64,000 bases of DNA from Thermoleophilia bacterium SCSIO 60948 (lineage in GTDB: Bacteria; Actinomycetota; Thermoleophilia; Solirubrobacterales; 70-9): positions 2,658,001 through 2,722,000 of the forward strand of contig CP053031.1 of assembly GCA_021496505.1 (NCBI GenBank), read 5' to 3'. Positions 25,805 to 35,615 of this stretch are shown here, piece by piece. Every line of letters starts with the position of its first letter. Within the stretch, counting starts at the first letter, position 1. A model generated the notes under the pieces. It searched no databases. It saw only the letters and a program-made list of their open reading frames with translations, and had not been told where the DNA came from. Made by a program: the position numbers and the translations under genes.

Positions 25805-27514
25805 GTGTCTAGGAAATTCTCGGGAGTCAGGTCTCGCCTGCTCGCCGTATTCGGGGTGCTTGCACTCGCGGGTGGAGCCGCGGCGTGCGGCAGCGATTCG
25901 GAGTCGGGCTCGTCCGACGCCGCAGAGGGCGGCGAGATCACGCTCGCGCAGACCTCTCAGCCCGACTACCTCGACCCCGCGCTCTCCTACACCGTCAACG
26001 GCTGGGAGCCGATGTGGCTCGTCTACACGCCGCTGCTCACCTACGCCCACGAGGACGGCGAGGCAGGCGCCGAGCTGATCCCCGGCCTGGCGGAGGATCT
26101 GCCCGAGGTCTCCGAGGACGGCAAGACCTACACCTTCCAGCTCCGTGACGGGCTCAAGTACTCCGACGGCAGCGACGTCGTCGCCTCGGACTTCGAGCAC
26201 ACGATCAAGCGCGTGCTGGCGCTCGAGTCGGGCGGCGCGCCGTTCTACCAGTCGATCGAGGGCGCGACCGAGTACCTCGAGGGCAACAACGACGACGCCG
26301 ACATCTCCGGCATCGAGGCGGACGACAAGACCGGCGAGATCGAGATCACGCTGACCGAGCCGCGCGCGGACTTCCAGAACATCATCGCGATGAACTTCGC
26401 CGGCCTCGTGCCCGGCGACACGCCGTTCAAGAACCTGACCGAGGAGCCGCCCCCCGGTGTCGGCCCCTACACGATCACCGAGTCCGTCCCGAACCGTGAG
26501 TTCGTGATGGAGCGCAACCCCGAGTTCGAGGCGCTCGAGATCCCGGACATCCCGCTCGGCAACGTCGACAAGATGACCACCTCGATCGTGAAGAACCAGG
26601 CCCAGCAGGCCCAGGACGTGCTCTCCAACGAGCTCGACTACATGCAGGACCCGCCGCCGGCGGACATCAAGCCCGAGGTGCTTCAGACCGTCGGTCCCGA
26701 CGGCTCGGAGGAGCAGCGCTACGAGGAGCACGTCACCTCCTCGACGTACTACTTCTTCATGAACACCCAGGTCGCCCCGTTCGACGACCCGCTCGTCCGT
26801 GAGGCCGTTAACTACGGCATCGACAAGCCCGCTCTGGCGAACCTGTTCGCGGGTGAGCTGCAGCCCGGTTGCTCGTTCCTGCCGCCCGGCATGCCCGGTT
26901 ACGACGAGGAGTTCGACACGACCGGTTGCCCGTACGGCGATCCGTCGGAGCCGCCGGACATCGAGAAGGCGCAGGAGCTGATCCAGGAAGCCGGTGTCGA
27001 GGGCGAGTCGGTCACCGTCTACGGCAACAACGACGACCCGACCGACAAGGTCACCGAGGCGTACGCCGACATGCTCAACGACATCGGCCTGAACGCCGAG
27101 GTCGAGATCCTCGATGGCGGCGTCTACTTCCAGACGATCGGGAAGCAGTCGGAGGAGGCCCAGACCGGTTTCGCGAACTGGTTCCAGGACTTCCCGCACC
27201 CGCTCAACTTCTATTTCCTGGTTGACGGGGACACGATCCAGCCGACGAACAACCAGAACTTCGGCAACGTCGATGATCCTGAGATCAACGACGAGCTCGA
27301 TGCTCTGGCTCTGGAGACCGACCTCGAGTCGGTCGCCGACCGCTGGGCCGCCCTGGACGAGCTGCTGATCGCCCCGCCGAACAGCTACATCGCCCCGTAC
27401 GGGCATCGCAAGCTGGCGACGTTCTTCTCCGACCGGATGGACTTCGAAAGCGCCGTGTTCAGCCCCGTCTACAACAACGACTACTCGACCTTCGCACTCA
27501 AGGAGGGCGAGTAA
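25805..27514 (+). CDS. Oligopeptide-type ABC transporter substrate-binding lipoprotein
   Basis: A 569-residue SBP_bac_5 protein. GTG 25805 follows GGAG at five-base spacing and gives a clean signal (SRKFSGVRSRLLAVFGVLAL) with lipobox GGAAAC. The mature protein has the DppA/OppA layout: SQPDYLDPALSYTVNGWEP, then DGLKYSDGSDVVASDFEHTIKR. The C-terminal part FANWFQDFPHPLNFYFLVDG is also typical. It captures peptides or nickel-type solutes outside the membrane. It begins a five-gene operon with two permeases and two ATPases. Confidence 0.94.
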   Translation: MSRKFSGVRSRLLAVFGVLALAGGAAACGSDSESGSSDAAEGGEITLAQTSQPDYLDPALSYTVNGWEPMWLVYTPLLTYAHEDGEAGAELIPGLAEDLPEVSEDGKTYTFQLRDGLKYSDGSDVVASDFEHTIKRVLALESGGAPFYQSIEGATEYLEGNNDDADISGIEADDKTGEIEITLTEPRADFQNIIAMNFAGLVPGDTPFKNLTEEPPPGVGPYTITESVPNREFVMERNPEFEALEIPDIPLGNVDKMTTSIVKNQAQQAQDVLSNELDYMQDPPPADIKPEVLQTVGPDGSEEQRYEEHVTSSTYYFFMNTQVAPFDDPLVREAVNYGIDKPALANLFAGELQPGCSFLPPGMPGYDEEFDTTGCPYGDPSEPPDIEKAQELIQEAGVEGESVTVYGNNDDPTDKVTEAYADMLNDIGLNAEVEILDGGVYFQTIGKQSEEAQTGFANWFQDFPHPLNFYFLVDGDTIQPTNNQNFGNVDDPEINDELDALALETDLESVADRWAALDELLIAPPNSYIAPYGHRKLATFFSDRMDFESAVFSPVYNNDYSTFALKEGE

Positions 27515-27532
27515 GTCGAGGTCTCCGCGGAT

Positions 27533-27562
27533 CGAGAGGGGCGCCGAGAGGCGCCCCTCTCG
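27533..27562 (+). terminator. 13-bp intercistronic stem-loop after the binding-protein gene
   Basis: CGAGAGGGGCGCC (27533-27545) pairs perfectly with GGCGCCCCTCTCG (27550-27562) across a GAGA tetraloop. There is no U-tract. Stems in this position in binding-protein operons act as partial terminators or protect the 3' end, giving more binding protein than permease. Confidence 0.75.
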
Positions 27563-27619
27563 GGTCTGCGATCATCCGACATCTGATTCCGACCAGGTCA
27601 CCAGGGAGTCAACGATTCG

Positions 27620-28705
27620 ATGGCAGCTAGCCACGACGTAACGACCTCCCCGCAGACCGGCGGTTCCGGCGTGAGCCTCGACCCGACCGCTGAGGTCGCG
27701 GCGGCAGAGGGCGCGTCCGCCGCCGGTCTCGGGCCATGGAAGCTCGCCTGGCGCAGGCTCAGGCGCGACAAGGCGGCGCTGTTCTTCGGCGGCGTGTTCC
27801 TGGCGCTCGTACTCGCCTGCGTGGTGCTCGCGCCGATCTGGTCGAACTCGATCGCCGAGCGCACCCCGAACGAGCAACCGAGCTCGTCGGACACCGTCAC
27901 GGTCGACGGCGAGGAGGTCGGGATCATCGGCGCGTTCGACAGCGCCAACCCCGGGGTCCCGATCGGCCCGACCTGGGGCTCGGAGTACTTCCTCGGCGCC
28001 GACTCGGGCGGCCGCGACGTGATGGTGCGGCTGCTCTACGGCGGCCGGAACTCGCTCATCATCGGGATCCTCGCCGCGTTCTTCACGACGATCGTCGGCG
28101 TCCTGCTGGGCATCGCCGCCGGCTTCATGCGCGGCAAGGTCGACACGATCATCTCGCGCCTGCTCGACGTCATCTGGGCGTTCCCGGTGATCCTGCTCGG
28201 CGTCGCGTTAGGTACGGCGCTGGCGTCCGACGGGCTCCAGATCGGGCCGCTCGTCCTCGCCTCGGGCTCGCTCGCGATCCCGATCTTCATCATCGCGATC
28301 GTCTACGTGCCGTATCTGGCGCGGCCGATCCGCGGTCAGGTGCTCTCCCTGCGCGAGTCCGAGTTCGTCGAGGCCGCGCGAGCCCAGGGGATGGGTTCGG
28401 GCCGGATCATGCTCCGCGAGGTGCTTCCGAACGTCCTCTCGACGATCCTCGTCTTCTTCCCGCTGCTGATCGCCAACGCGATCCTGCTCGAGGCCGCGCT
28501 GTCCTTCCTCGGCGCCGGGATCCAGCCGCCCGACCCGTCCTGGGGCTCGATGATCGACGACGGCGTCGACCGCGTCGCTACCGCGCCGTACCTGGCGATC
28601 GTCCCGGGCGCGATGCTCGTCCTCACCGTGCTGTCGCTCAACATCTTCGGTGACGGAGTCCGCGACGCCCTCGACCCCCGGGCCAAGGTCCGGCTCGACC
28701 ACTAG
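27620..28705 (+). CDS. Oligopeptide ABC transporter permease, DppC type
   Basis: A 361-residue permease. About 45 mostly disordered residues precede the WKLAWRRLRRDKAALFFGGVFLAL block, which is the DppC/OppC N-terminus. Six TM helices follow, with the EAA loop EFVEAARAQGMGSGRIMLREVLPNVLSTILV. It ends with the NIFGDGVRDALDPR block. A non-canonical order places this C-type permease before the B-type one. The start ATG 27620 follows TTCG at no clear Shine-Dalgarno site; the hairpin at 27533 is upstream. Confidence 0.92.
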   Translation: MAASHDVTTSPQTGGSGVSLDPTAEVAAAEGASAAGLGPWKLAWRRLRRDKAALFFGGVFLALVLACVVLAPIWSNSIAERTPNEQPSSSDTVTVDGEEVGIIGAFDSANPGVPIGPTWGSEYFLGADSGGRDVMVRLLYGGRNSLIIGILAAFFTTIVGVLLGIAAGFMRGKVDTIISRLLDVIWAFPVILLGVALGTALASDGLQIGPLVLASGSLAIPIFIIAIVYVPYLARPIRGQVLSLRESEFVEAARAQGMGSGRIMLREVLPNVLSTILVFFPLLIANAILLEAALSFLGAGIQPPDPSWGSMIDDGVDRVATAPYLAIVPGAMLVLTVLSLNIFGDGVRDALDPRAKVRLDH

Positions 28706-28717
28706 GAGGGGCGCTCG

Positions 28718-29677
28718 ATGGCCCGGTTCGTAGTCCGCCGCCTGCTCGCGATGATCTTCGTGCTGTTCGCGGTGTCGGTGCTGACGTTCACGATCTTCAA
28801 CGTGATCCCGAACGGCGACCCGGCCGTCCGAATGGCCGGCAAGCAGCCGACCGAGGAGCAGATCGAGCAGATCCGCCAGACGTGGTCTTTCGACGAGCCG
28901 GTCACGACGCAATACGTCGTGACGATGAAGAAGCTCTTCTCAGGCGACATGATCAGCTACACGACGCAGACCGACGTCGTCGAGGAGATCGTCAAGGGCC
29001 TGCCGCGGACGCTGTCGCTGTCGATCGGCGCGGCGATCCTGTGGATGGCCTTCGGCGTCGGATTCGGGCTGTTGTCGGCGATGAAGGCCGGCGGCGTGCG
29101 CGACAAGTTGTTGACCGTGATCGCGCTGATCGGCGTCTCGATGCCGGTCTTCTGGATCGGCGCGCTGTTCAACTACTACCTCGGCTTCAAGCTCGGGATA
29201 TTCCCCAACGGCGGCTACGTGCCGTTCACGGAGAACCCGATCGACTGGGCCTACCACCTGATCCTGCCCTGGTTCGCGCTCTCGATCCTGTTCATCGGCG
29301 TCTACTCGCGCGTCCTGCGCGGCAACATCCTCGACACGATCAACGAGGACTACGTGCGCACCGCCCGCGCCAAGGGACTGTCTGAGCGCACGGTCCTGCT
29401 CAAGCACGTGCTGCGAAACAGCCTGATCCCGATCGTCACCCTCTGGGGCCTCGACTTCGCGGTCGTGATCGGCGGCGGCGCGATCCTCACCGAGACGGTC
29501 TTCGACCTCCAGGGCGTCGGTCAGTACGCGGCCGACTCGATCGGCCAGCTCGACCAGCCGCCGATCATCGCCGTGACGATGTTCGGCGCGTTCTTCGTGG
29601 TCATCGTCAACGCGATCGTCGACATCGGCTACGCCGCGCTCGACCCGCGTGTCCGGCTCGGGGAGTCGGCGGGCTGA
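28718..29677 (+). CDS. Oligopeptide ABC transporter permease, DppB type
   Basis: A 319-residue permease. It opens MARFVVRRLLAMIFVLFAVSVLTFTIFNVIPNGDPA, the standard DppB/OppB start, and has the EAA loop DYVRTARAKGLSERTVLLKHVLRNSLIPIVT. Six TM helices are expected. AGGAGG lies ten bases before the ATG. Its TGA overlaps the ATG of the next gene as TGATG. It pairs with the DppC-type permease to form the channel. Confidence 0.94.
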   Translation: MARFVVRRLLAMIFVLFAVSVLTFTIFNVIPNGDPAVRMAGKQPTEEQIEQIRQTWSFDEPVTTQYVVTMKKLFSGDMISYTTQTDVVEEIVKGLPRTLSLSIGAAILWMAFGVGFGLLSAMKAGGVRDKLLTVIALIGVSMPVFWIGALFNYYLGFKLGIFPNGGYVPFTENPIDWAYHLILPWFALSILFIGVYSRVLRGNILDTINEDYVRTARAKGLSERTVLLKHVLRNSLIPIVTLWGLDFAVVIGGGAILTETVFDLQGVGQYAADSIGQLDQPPIIAVTMFGAFFVVIVNAIVDIGYAALDPRVRLGESAG

Positions 29678-30747
29678 TGGCCGCCCCGCTGCTTTCGGTC
29701 AAGGACCTGCGGGTCTCGTTCCGGACCGAGGACGGGATCGTCCAGGCGGTCGACGATGTCTCTTTCGACCTCGCGCCCGGGGAGGTGCTCGCGGTCGTCG
29801 GCGAGTCGGGCTCGGGCAAGTCGGTGACCGCGATGTCGATGCTCGGACTGACCCGCTCTCGCAACGCGAAGATCGAGGGCAGCGCGGAGTTCGGCGATCT
29901 CGACCTGATCAACGCCTCCGATGAGGAGCTGCGCTCGCTGCGCGGCAACGACGTCTCGATGATCTTCCAGGACCCGATGACGTCGATGAACCCCGTCTAC
30001 AAGGTCGGCGATCAGATCGTCGAGGCGATCCGGGCTCATCGCGACATGGGCAAGAAGGAGGCCTGGGAGCGCGCGGTCGAGCTGCTCGAGACGGTCGGCA
30101 TCCCGGCCGCCCGCGAGCGCGCCGACGCCTTCCCGCATCAGTTCTCGGGCGGCATGCGCCAGCGGGCGATGATCGCGATGGCGCTCTCACTCGAGCCCAA
30201 GCTGCTGATCGCCGACGAGCCGACGACCGCGCTCGACGTGACGATCCAGGCCCAGATCCTCAAGCTGCTCAAACAGCTGAACGAGGAGCGCGGCCTCGCC
30301 GTCATCCTGATCACGCACGACCTCGGCGTCGTCGCCGACATCGCCGACCGCGTGATGGTGATGTACGCGGGCCAGGTCGTCGAGCAGGGCACGCTCGACC
30401 AGATCTTCTACGACCCCCAGCACCCCTACACCTGGGGACTGCTCGGCTCGATCACGCGGCTCGACCGCGACCGCTCCGACCGCCTCGCGCAGATCTCGGG
30501 CCAGCCGCCGTCGCTGCTCGCGCCGCCCGAGGGCTGCCACTTCCGACCGCGCTGCCCGCACGCCTTCGGGCGCTGCACGGAGAAGCCGCAACTCGAGGCG
30601 AGGACCGGAGACTCGGGACAGCTCGACCGCTGCTGGCTGGGCGCCGACCAGAAGCGCACCCTGCGCGTCGTCCAGAACGGTGACATCGGCCTCGAGGCGC
30701 CGGTCGCGGGCGTCAGCCAGGCCTCGACACGAGGCGAGGGATCGTGA
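29677..30747 (+). CDS. Oligopeptide ABC transporter ATP-binding protein, DppD type
   Basis: A 356-residue ATPase. Walker [11 protein letters not shown]-loop [11 protein letters not shown], signature [15 protein letters not shown], Walker [21 protein letters not shown] and H-loop [14 protein letters not shown] are all typical of DppD/OppD. The C-terminal oligopeptide-transporter region carries four cysteines ([15 protein letters not shown]...RCWL) that match the family's Fe-S or zinc-binding block. Its end overlaps the next gene's start by four bases (GTGA). Confidence 0.95.
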   Translation: MAAPLLSVKDLRVSFRTEDGIVQAVDDVSFDLAPGEVLAVVGESGSGKSVTAMSMLGLTRSRNAKIEGSAEFGDLDLINASDEELRSLRGNDVSMIFQDPMTSMNPVYKVGDQIVEAIRAHRDMGKKEAWERAVELLETVGIPAARERADAFPHQFSGGMRQRAMIAMALSLEPKLLIADEPTTALDVTIQAQILKLLKQLNEERGLAVILITHDLGVVADIADRVMVMYAGQVVEQGTLDQIFYDPQHPYTWGLLGSITRLDRDRSDRLAQISGQPPSLLAPPEGCHFRPRCPHAFGRCTEKPQLEARTGDSGQLDRCWLGADQKRTLRVVQNGDIGLEAPVAGVSQASTRGEGS

Positions 30748-31805
30748 CCGCCGGCGAAACGACGACGGAGGCCGCGGCGACGAGCACCGGCAACGGCCAC
30801 CTGCTCGAGGTCACCGACCTCAAGAAGCACTTCCCGATCCGCTCCGGGATCCTGGTCGACCGCCAGATCGGCGCTGTCAAGGCCGTCGACGGGGTCTCGT
30901 TCAACGTCGCCGAGGGCGAGACCCTCGGCCTCGTCGGCGAGTCGGGCTGCGGCAAGTCGACGCTCAGCCGGACGATCCTCCAGCTGCTCAAGCCGACCTC
31001 GGGCTCGGTCCGCTTCCGTGGCGACGAGCTGAACGGCGCCGGCTCGAAGCAGATGCGCGGGCTGCGCCGCGAGATGCAGATGATCTTCCAGGACCCCTAC
31101 GCCTCGCTCAACCCGCGAAAGCGGGTCGGGCAGATCGTCGGCGATCAGCTCAAGTTCCACAAGGTCGCCGAGGGCGACGAGCTCAAGCGGCGCGTCCAGA
31201 GCCTGCTCGAGCGAGTCGGGCTCAACCCCGAGCACATCAACCGCTTTCCGCACGAGTTCTCCGGCGGCCAGCGCCAGCGGATCGGCGTTGCCCGGGCGCT
31301 CGCGCTCGAGCCGAAGCTGATCATCTGCGACGAGCCGGTCTCCGCCCTCGACGTATCGATCCAGGCCCAGATCGTCAACCTGCTCGAGGACATCCAGGAC
31401 GAGTTCGGGCTCACCTACCTGTTCGTCGCCCACGACCTCGGGGTCGTCCGCCACGTCTCCGACCGGATCGCCGTGATGTACCTCGGCAAGATCGTCGAGA
31501 TCGGACCGGCCGACGAGGTCTACAAGGACCCCATCCACCCCTATACGCAGGCGCTTCTGTCGGCGGTCCCGATCCCCGATCCGCGCGAGAACGCCGCCCG
31601 GACGCAGATCGAGCTCGAGGGCGACGTCCCGAGCCCGGCGAACCCGCCGTCGGCGTGCCGCTTCCACACCCGCTGCGCGCACGCGACCGAGGTCTGCTCG
31701 CGGATCGAGCCGCAGCTGATCGACTACGGCCGCGGCCACTGGGCCGCCTGCCACCACCCCATCGGCCGTCCCGACCAGACGCCGGCCGACGCGCCCGCGA
31801 GCTGA
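30744..31805 (+). CDS. Oligopeptide ABC transporter ATP-binding protein, DppF type
   Basis: A 353-residue ATPase from GTG 30744. It has Walker [22 protein letters not shown], signature [16 protein letters not shown], Walker [22 protein letters not shown]-loop [10 protein letters not shown] and a C-terminal Cys block ([15 protein letters not shown]). It completes a DppD/DppF heterodimer for the transporter and is the last gene of the operon. A gap of about 100 bases separates it from the transketolase gene. Confidence 0.95.
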   Translation: MTAGETTTEAAATSTGNGHLLEVTDLKKHFPIRSGILVDRQIGAVKAVDGVSFNVAEGETLGLVGESGCGKSTLSRTILQLLKPTSGSVRFRGDELNGAGSKQMRGLRREMQMIFQDPYASLNPRKRVGQIVGDQLKFHKVAEGDELKRRVQSLLERVGLNPEHINRFPHEFSGGQRQRIGVARALALEPKLIICDEPVSALDVSIQAQIVNLLEDIQDEFGLTYLFVAHDLGVVRHVSDRIAVMYLGKIVEIGPADEVYKDPIHPYTQALLSAVPIPDPRENAARTQIELEGDVPSPANPPSACRFHTRCAHATEVCSRIEPQLIDYGRGHWAACHHPIGRPDQTPADAPAS

Positions 31806-31902
31806 TCGCCGCACACTGCGGGATTCCCGCCCGGTTCCCGCCGGGTACGCGGGTTACGCTGGCGCCCGGCGAGCCCAACGCGACCTGGAGAGGATTCGCA
31901 CC

Positions 31903-33936
31903 GTGACAAAGTCGGACGCCGTCGACGAGCTCTGCATCAACACGATCAGGACGCTTTCGATCGACGCGATCGAGAAGGCCAACTCCGGTCACCCGGGTGC
32001 CCCGATGGCGCTCGCGCCGATCTCCCACCGGCTGTTCTCGTCGCGGATGCGCCACAACCCGGCGAACCCGCGCTGGTTCGATCGCGATCGTTTCGTGCTC
32101 TCCAACGGTCACGCCTCGATGCTGCTCTACGCGACGCTCCACGTCGGCGGCTACGACCTCAGCCTCGACGACATCAAGGCGTTCCGCGAGCTCGGCAGCC
32201 CGACCGCCGGCCACCCCGAGTTCGAGGCCGCAGCCTCCTCGGGCGTCGAGGTGACGACGGGCCCACTCGGCCAGGGCTTCGCCCATTCGGTCGGGTTCGC
32301 GCTCGCCGAGCGGATGCTCGCCGCGCGCTTCAACGTCGGCGGCCACGAGCCGATCGACCACCGGACCTTCGTGATCGCCAGCGACGGCGACCTCCAGGAG
32401 GGCGTCGCCTCGGAGGCCGCCTCGCTCGCCGGCCACCTCGGCCTCGGCCGGCTCTGCGTCATCTACGACGCCAACGACATCCAGCTCGCCGGACCGACGT
32501 CGATGTCGTTCTCCGAGGACACCGCGATGCGCTTTCGCTCCTACGGATGGCACGTCGGCGACATCGGCGAGGACCTGTCGGCAGGCTCGCTCGACTCGGC
32601 GCTCGACGAGGCCGCGGCGGAGACCGAGCGGCCGTCGCTGATCATCGCCCGCACCCACATCGGCTTCGGCGCGCCGAACAAGCAGGACTCGGCGACCGCG
32701 CACGGATCGCCGCTCGGCGCGCACGAGACCCGGCTGGCCAAGCAGGCCTACGGCTGGGACCCCGACGCCCACTTCCTCGTCCCCGGCGAGGTCGACGAGC
32801 ACCGTCGCGCCGCGCGTGAGCGCGGCGAGCAGGCTGAGGCCGAGTGGGGCGAGCGCCTCGACGCCTACCGCGCCGAGCATCCCGAGCACGCGGCCGAGCT
32901 CGAGCGGATCATCGCGGGGCGGCTCCCGGAGGGCTGGCGCCTCGAACCGCCGCGCTTCGACCCGAAGGACGGCAAGGTCGCCACCCGCAAGGCCTCGCAG
33001 CGCGCGATCCAGTGGGCGGCGGGCGCGATCCCCGAGCTCGTCAGCGGGTCGGCCGACCTCGAGCCGTCGACGAACACCGAGATCGACGGCGGCGGATCCG
33101 TCGCGGCGGGATCGTATGACGGCCGCAACGTCCACTACGGCGTCCGCGAGCACGCGATGGCGGCGGCGGTCAACGGTCTGCGCCTGCACGGCCTGCGCGC
33201 GTTCGGCTCGACGTTCTTCAACTTCATCGACTACCAGAAGCCCTCGCTACGCCTCGCGGCCCTGATGGGGGTTCCGTCGATCGCCGTGTTCACGCACGAC
33301 TCGATCGGGCTCGGCGAGGACGGCCCGACCCACCAGCCGGTCGAGCAGCTCGCGATGCTGCGCGCGATGCCACACACCGAGGCGATCCGCCCGGCCGACG
33401 CCAACGAGACGGCGCTCGCCTGGGAGTACGCGCTGGCCCGCGAGGGCGGGCCGACGGCACTCGTGCTGACCCGCCAGGGACTGCCCGTGATCGACCCGGC
33501 GCTGATCCCCAGCGACGCGATCGAGCGCGGCGCCTACGTCCTGCTCGAGGAGGCCGCCGACGAGCCCGACGCGATCCTGATCGCGACCGGCTCGGAGGTC
33601 TCGCTCTGCCTCGAGGCCGCGGAGCTGCTCGAGGCGGCCGGCCTCGCGACCCGTGTGGTCAGCATGCCCTGCGCCGAGCGCTTCCTCGCCCAGGACCGCG
33701 ACTACCGCGACGACGTCCTGCCGCCGGGGTGCCGCGCCAGGGTCTCCGTCGAGGCGGGCTCGACGCTCGGCTGGGAGCGCTTCGTGACCGAGGACGGGGC
33801 GAGCATCGGGATGGACGAGTTCGGCGCCTCGGCTCCCGCCGCCGTGCTGTTCGAGCACTTCGGGTTCACGCCGGAGAAGGTTGCCGAGCGCGCGCGAGCG
33901 GTCGCCGACCGCCTCGCCGGCGTCGCGGCCGAGTAG
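31903..33936 (+). CDS. tkt: Transketolase
   Basis: A 677-residue transketolase. The TPP-binding GDG motif is ASDGDLQEGVASEA (about 165). Other blocks are NSGHPGAPMALAPI near the start, RFVLSNGHASMLLY, GPLGQGFAHSVG, the pyrimidine-domain MGVPSIAVFTHDSIGLGEDGPTH and VLTRQGLPV. It moves two-carbon units between sugar phosphates in the pentose phosphate pathway. The start is GTG 31903 with GGAGAGGATT upstream. The transaldolase gene is convergent and adjacent, so the non-oxidative branch is clustered here. Confidence 0.97.
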   Translation: MTKSDAVDELCINTIRTLSIDAIEKANSGHPGAPMALAPISHRLFSSRMRHNPANPRWFDRDRFVLSNGHASMLLYATLHVGGYDLSLDDIKAFRELGSPTAGHPEFEAAASSGVEVTTGPLGQGFAHSVGFALAERMLAARFNVGGHEPIDHRTFVIASDGDLQEGVASEAASLAGHLGLGRLCVIYDANDIQLAGPTSMSFSEDTAMRFRSYGWHVGDIGEDLSAGSLDSALDEAAAETERPSLIIARTHIGFGAPNKQDSATAHGSPLGAHETRLAKQAYGWDPDAHFLVPGEVDEHRRAARERGEQAEAEWGERLDAYRAEHPEHAAELERIIAGRLPEGWRLEPPRFDPKDGKVATRKASQRAIQWAAGAIPELVSGSADLEPSTNTEIDGGGSVAAGSYDGRNVHYGVREHAMAAAVNGLRLHGLRAFGSTFFNFIDYQKPSLRLAALMGVPSIAVFTHDSIGLGEDGPTHQPVEQLAMLRAMPHTEAIRPADANETALAWEYALAREGGPTALVLTRQGLPVIDPALIPSDAIERGAYVLLEEAADEPDAILIATGSEVSLCLEAAELLEAAGLATRVVSMPCAERFLAQDRDYRDDVLPPGCRARVSVEAGSTLGWERFVTEDGASIGMDEFGASAPAAVLFEHFGFTPEKVAERARAVADRLAGVAAE

Positions 33937-34073
33937 CCGCCGCGGCCGAAGGGGCGCCCGCTTCGGATGGCGTCCCGCTCGCCGCCCTGCGACGGATGCG
34001 AAACAGGGCCCTGGTTGCACCGAGGGAGCGGGTCAGAAGGCTCCGAGGGATCCGATCTGGTCTCGCGCCGACA

Positions 34074-34120
34074 CCGCCGTCGGGGTTGGCGGTCGTATTG
34101 CCTGCAAACCCCGACGGCGG
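34074..34120. repeat. Hairpin repeat copy 1 (14-bp stem, 19-nt loop)
   Basis: CCGCCGTCGGGGTT (34074-34087) pairs exactly with AACCCCGACGGCGG (34107-34120). The loop contains GTCGTATTGCCTGCA, shared with copy 2. Confidence 0.8.
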
Positions 34121-34141
34121 CGGCTGGCCTGGTCCTCGCCA

Positions 34142-34176
34142 TCGGGGTTGGCTGTCGTATTGCCTGCAAACCCCGA
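34142..34176. repeat. Hairpin repeat copy 2 (8-bp stem, same loop)
   Basis: TCGGGGTT (34142-34149) pairs with AACCCCGA (34169-34176). Its 19-nt loop differs from copy 1 at one base. The two copies start about 62-68 bases apart. Confidence 0.8.
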
Positions 34177-34331
34177 CCGCGGTTCGAGGTCCGGGGTCCG
34201 AAGGCGCGCTTCGGCCCCCACCCTTTGCGGCCTGTCGGCCTCGGCCGCCGGCGCATGGGTTGCATCGTGCTGCGGACCCCGACCGTCGCCCGCCAGAGCC
34301 CACTGACGGCGAGGCAAAGGAGCGTTGAGAG

Positions 34332-35435
34332 TTAAGCCGGCGCGAGCGCGCTGCGCTTGACGTCGAGCTGGGCGAGCAGGTCGTCCATCGACGCCTCGAA
34401 CTTCGCCACGCCGTCGCGCTCGAGGTGCTCGGCGACATCGGCGAGGTCGACTCCGGCGGCCGCGATCTCCTCGACGTCGCGCCGCGCCCCTTCCGGGTCG
34501 GCATCGAGCGTCCGCGCGACCTCGCCGTGGTCGGCGAACGCGCGCAGCGTCTCGAGCGGCATCGTGTTGACGGTGTTCGGCCCGATCAGCTGCTCGACGT
34601 AGAGGACGTCGCTGTAGGCGGGGTCCTTGGTCGAGGTCGACGCCCACAGACAGCGCTGCGGGGTCGCGCCGCGGGCCGCCAGCGCCTCCCAGCGCGGACC
34701 GGAGAAGAGCTCGCGATAGGCGTCGTAGGCCAGCCGCGCGTTGGCGATCGCGAGCCGGCCCCGCAGGTCGTCGCGGCCCAGCTCCGCCAGGCGCCGGTCG
34801 CCCTCGGTGTCGACACGAGAGATGAAGAAGGAAGCCACCGAGGCGACGGAGGCGAGCTCCTCGCCGCGCTCCGCCCGTTGCTCGAGCCCGCGGACGTAGG
34901 CCTCGGCGACCTCGCGGTAGCGCTCGACACCGAAGATGAGCGTCACGTTGACCGGGATCCCGGCCGCGATCGAGCGCTCGACCGCCGGCAGGCCCTCACG
35001 CGTCGCGGGGATCTTGATCAGCAGGTTCGGCCGCCCGACCCACTCGTGCAGCCGCTGCGCCTCCTCGCCGGTCGCCTCCGTGTCGTGCGCGAACCGCGGG
35101 TCGACCTCCCAGGAGACATAGCCGTCGAGGCCGCCACCGTCGTCGTGGACGCGGCGCATCAGATCGCAGGCGGCGACGATGTCGCGCTGCGCGAGCTCGT
35201 AGAAGACCTCCTTGACGTCGTCGGTCCGCGCCGCGACGTCGCGCAGCTGCTCGTCGTAGGAGTGGCCCTCGGCCATCGCCTTCTGGAAGATCGTCGGGTT
35301 CGAGGTCACGCCGACGACGGCGTCGCGCTCGACCATCCCCTCGAGCTCGCCGGACTCGATCATCTCGCGCGAGAGCAGGTCGATCCAGACGCTCTGCCCG
35401 GCGGCGGACAACGAGTGCAGGCGGCTTTCGGGCAT
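34332..35435 (-). CDS. tal: Transaldolase
   Basis: A 367-residue transaldolase of the longer, TIM-barrel actinobacterial/cyanobacterial type. AAGGAGT lies just upstream of ATG 35435 (MPESRLHSL), which decides the start over the longer frame. Blocks are GQSVWIDLLSREMIESGELE near the start, VGVTSNPTIFQKAM, and PNLLIKIPATREGLPAV, which contains the Schiff-base Lys. It moves dihydroxyacetone units between fructose 6-phosphate and erythrose 4-phosphate. It converges with transketolase. Confidence 0.95.
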   Translation of the reverse strand: MPESRLHSLSAAGQSVWIDLLSREMIESGELEGMVERDAVVGVTSNPTIFQKAMAEGHSYDEQLRDVAARTDDVKEVFYELAQRDIVAACDLMRRVHDDGGGLDGYVSWEVDPRFAHDTEATGEEAQRLHEWVGRPNLLIKIPATREGLPAVERSIAAGIPVNVTLIFGVERYREVAEAYVRGLEQRAERGEELASVASVASFFISRVDTEGDRRLAELGRDDLRGRLAIANARLAYDAYRELFSGPRWEALAARGATPQRCLWASTSTKDPAYSDVLYVEQLIGPNTVNTMPLETLRAFADHGEVARTLDADPEGARRDVEEIAAAGVDLADVAEHLERDGVAKFEASMDDLLAQLDVKRSALAPA

Positions 35436-35615
35436 CGGTACTCCTTCGCGGATCGCGGTCTCGGTGAGCCGGGTCGGTCGCAACCGACTCTGAACAGACG
35501 GCCCGCCCGGCGTCAACCCTCACGATGCCGGATACCCCGGATGTTGCGAGCCCCACGTCCGCCGACGCCGGGCCCGTCGAGTTTTCTGCCTCCCGCCGCG
35601 GTTAGTTGCGCGTCC

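Larger units (their letters stand above)
33937..34331. other. Intergenic region between convergent tkt and tal genes
   Basis: This 395-base gap contains no credible gene. It holds two copies of the hairpin described at 34074-34120 and 34142-34176, plus a self-complementary CAGGGCCCTG near 34004. Both genes end here, so one role could be bidirectional termination, but the conserved loop sequence is not explained by that. Confidence 0.6.

Noticed and set aside
27533-27562. Classical intrinsic terminator ending the operon
   Set aside because: No U-tract, and four in-order transporter genes continue 57 bases later on the same strand; a partial terminator or stabiliser is more likely.
33702-34335. 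Several overlapping frames across the tkt-tal gap
   Set aside because: They run through the hairpin repeats and the ends of both genes and have low-complexity Arg/Pro-rich composition.
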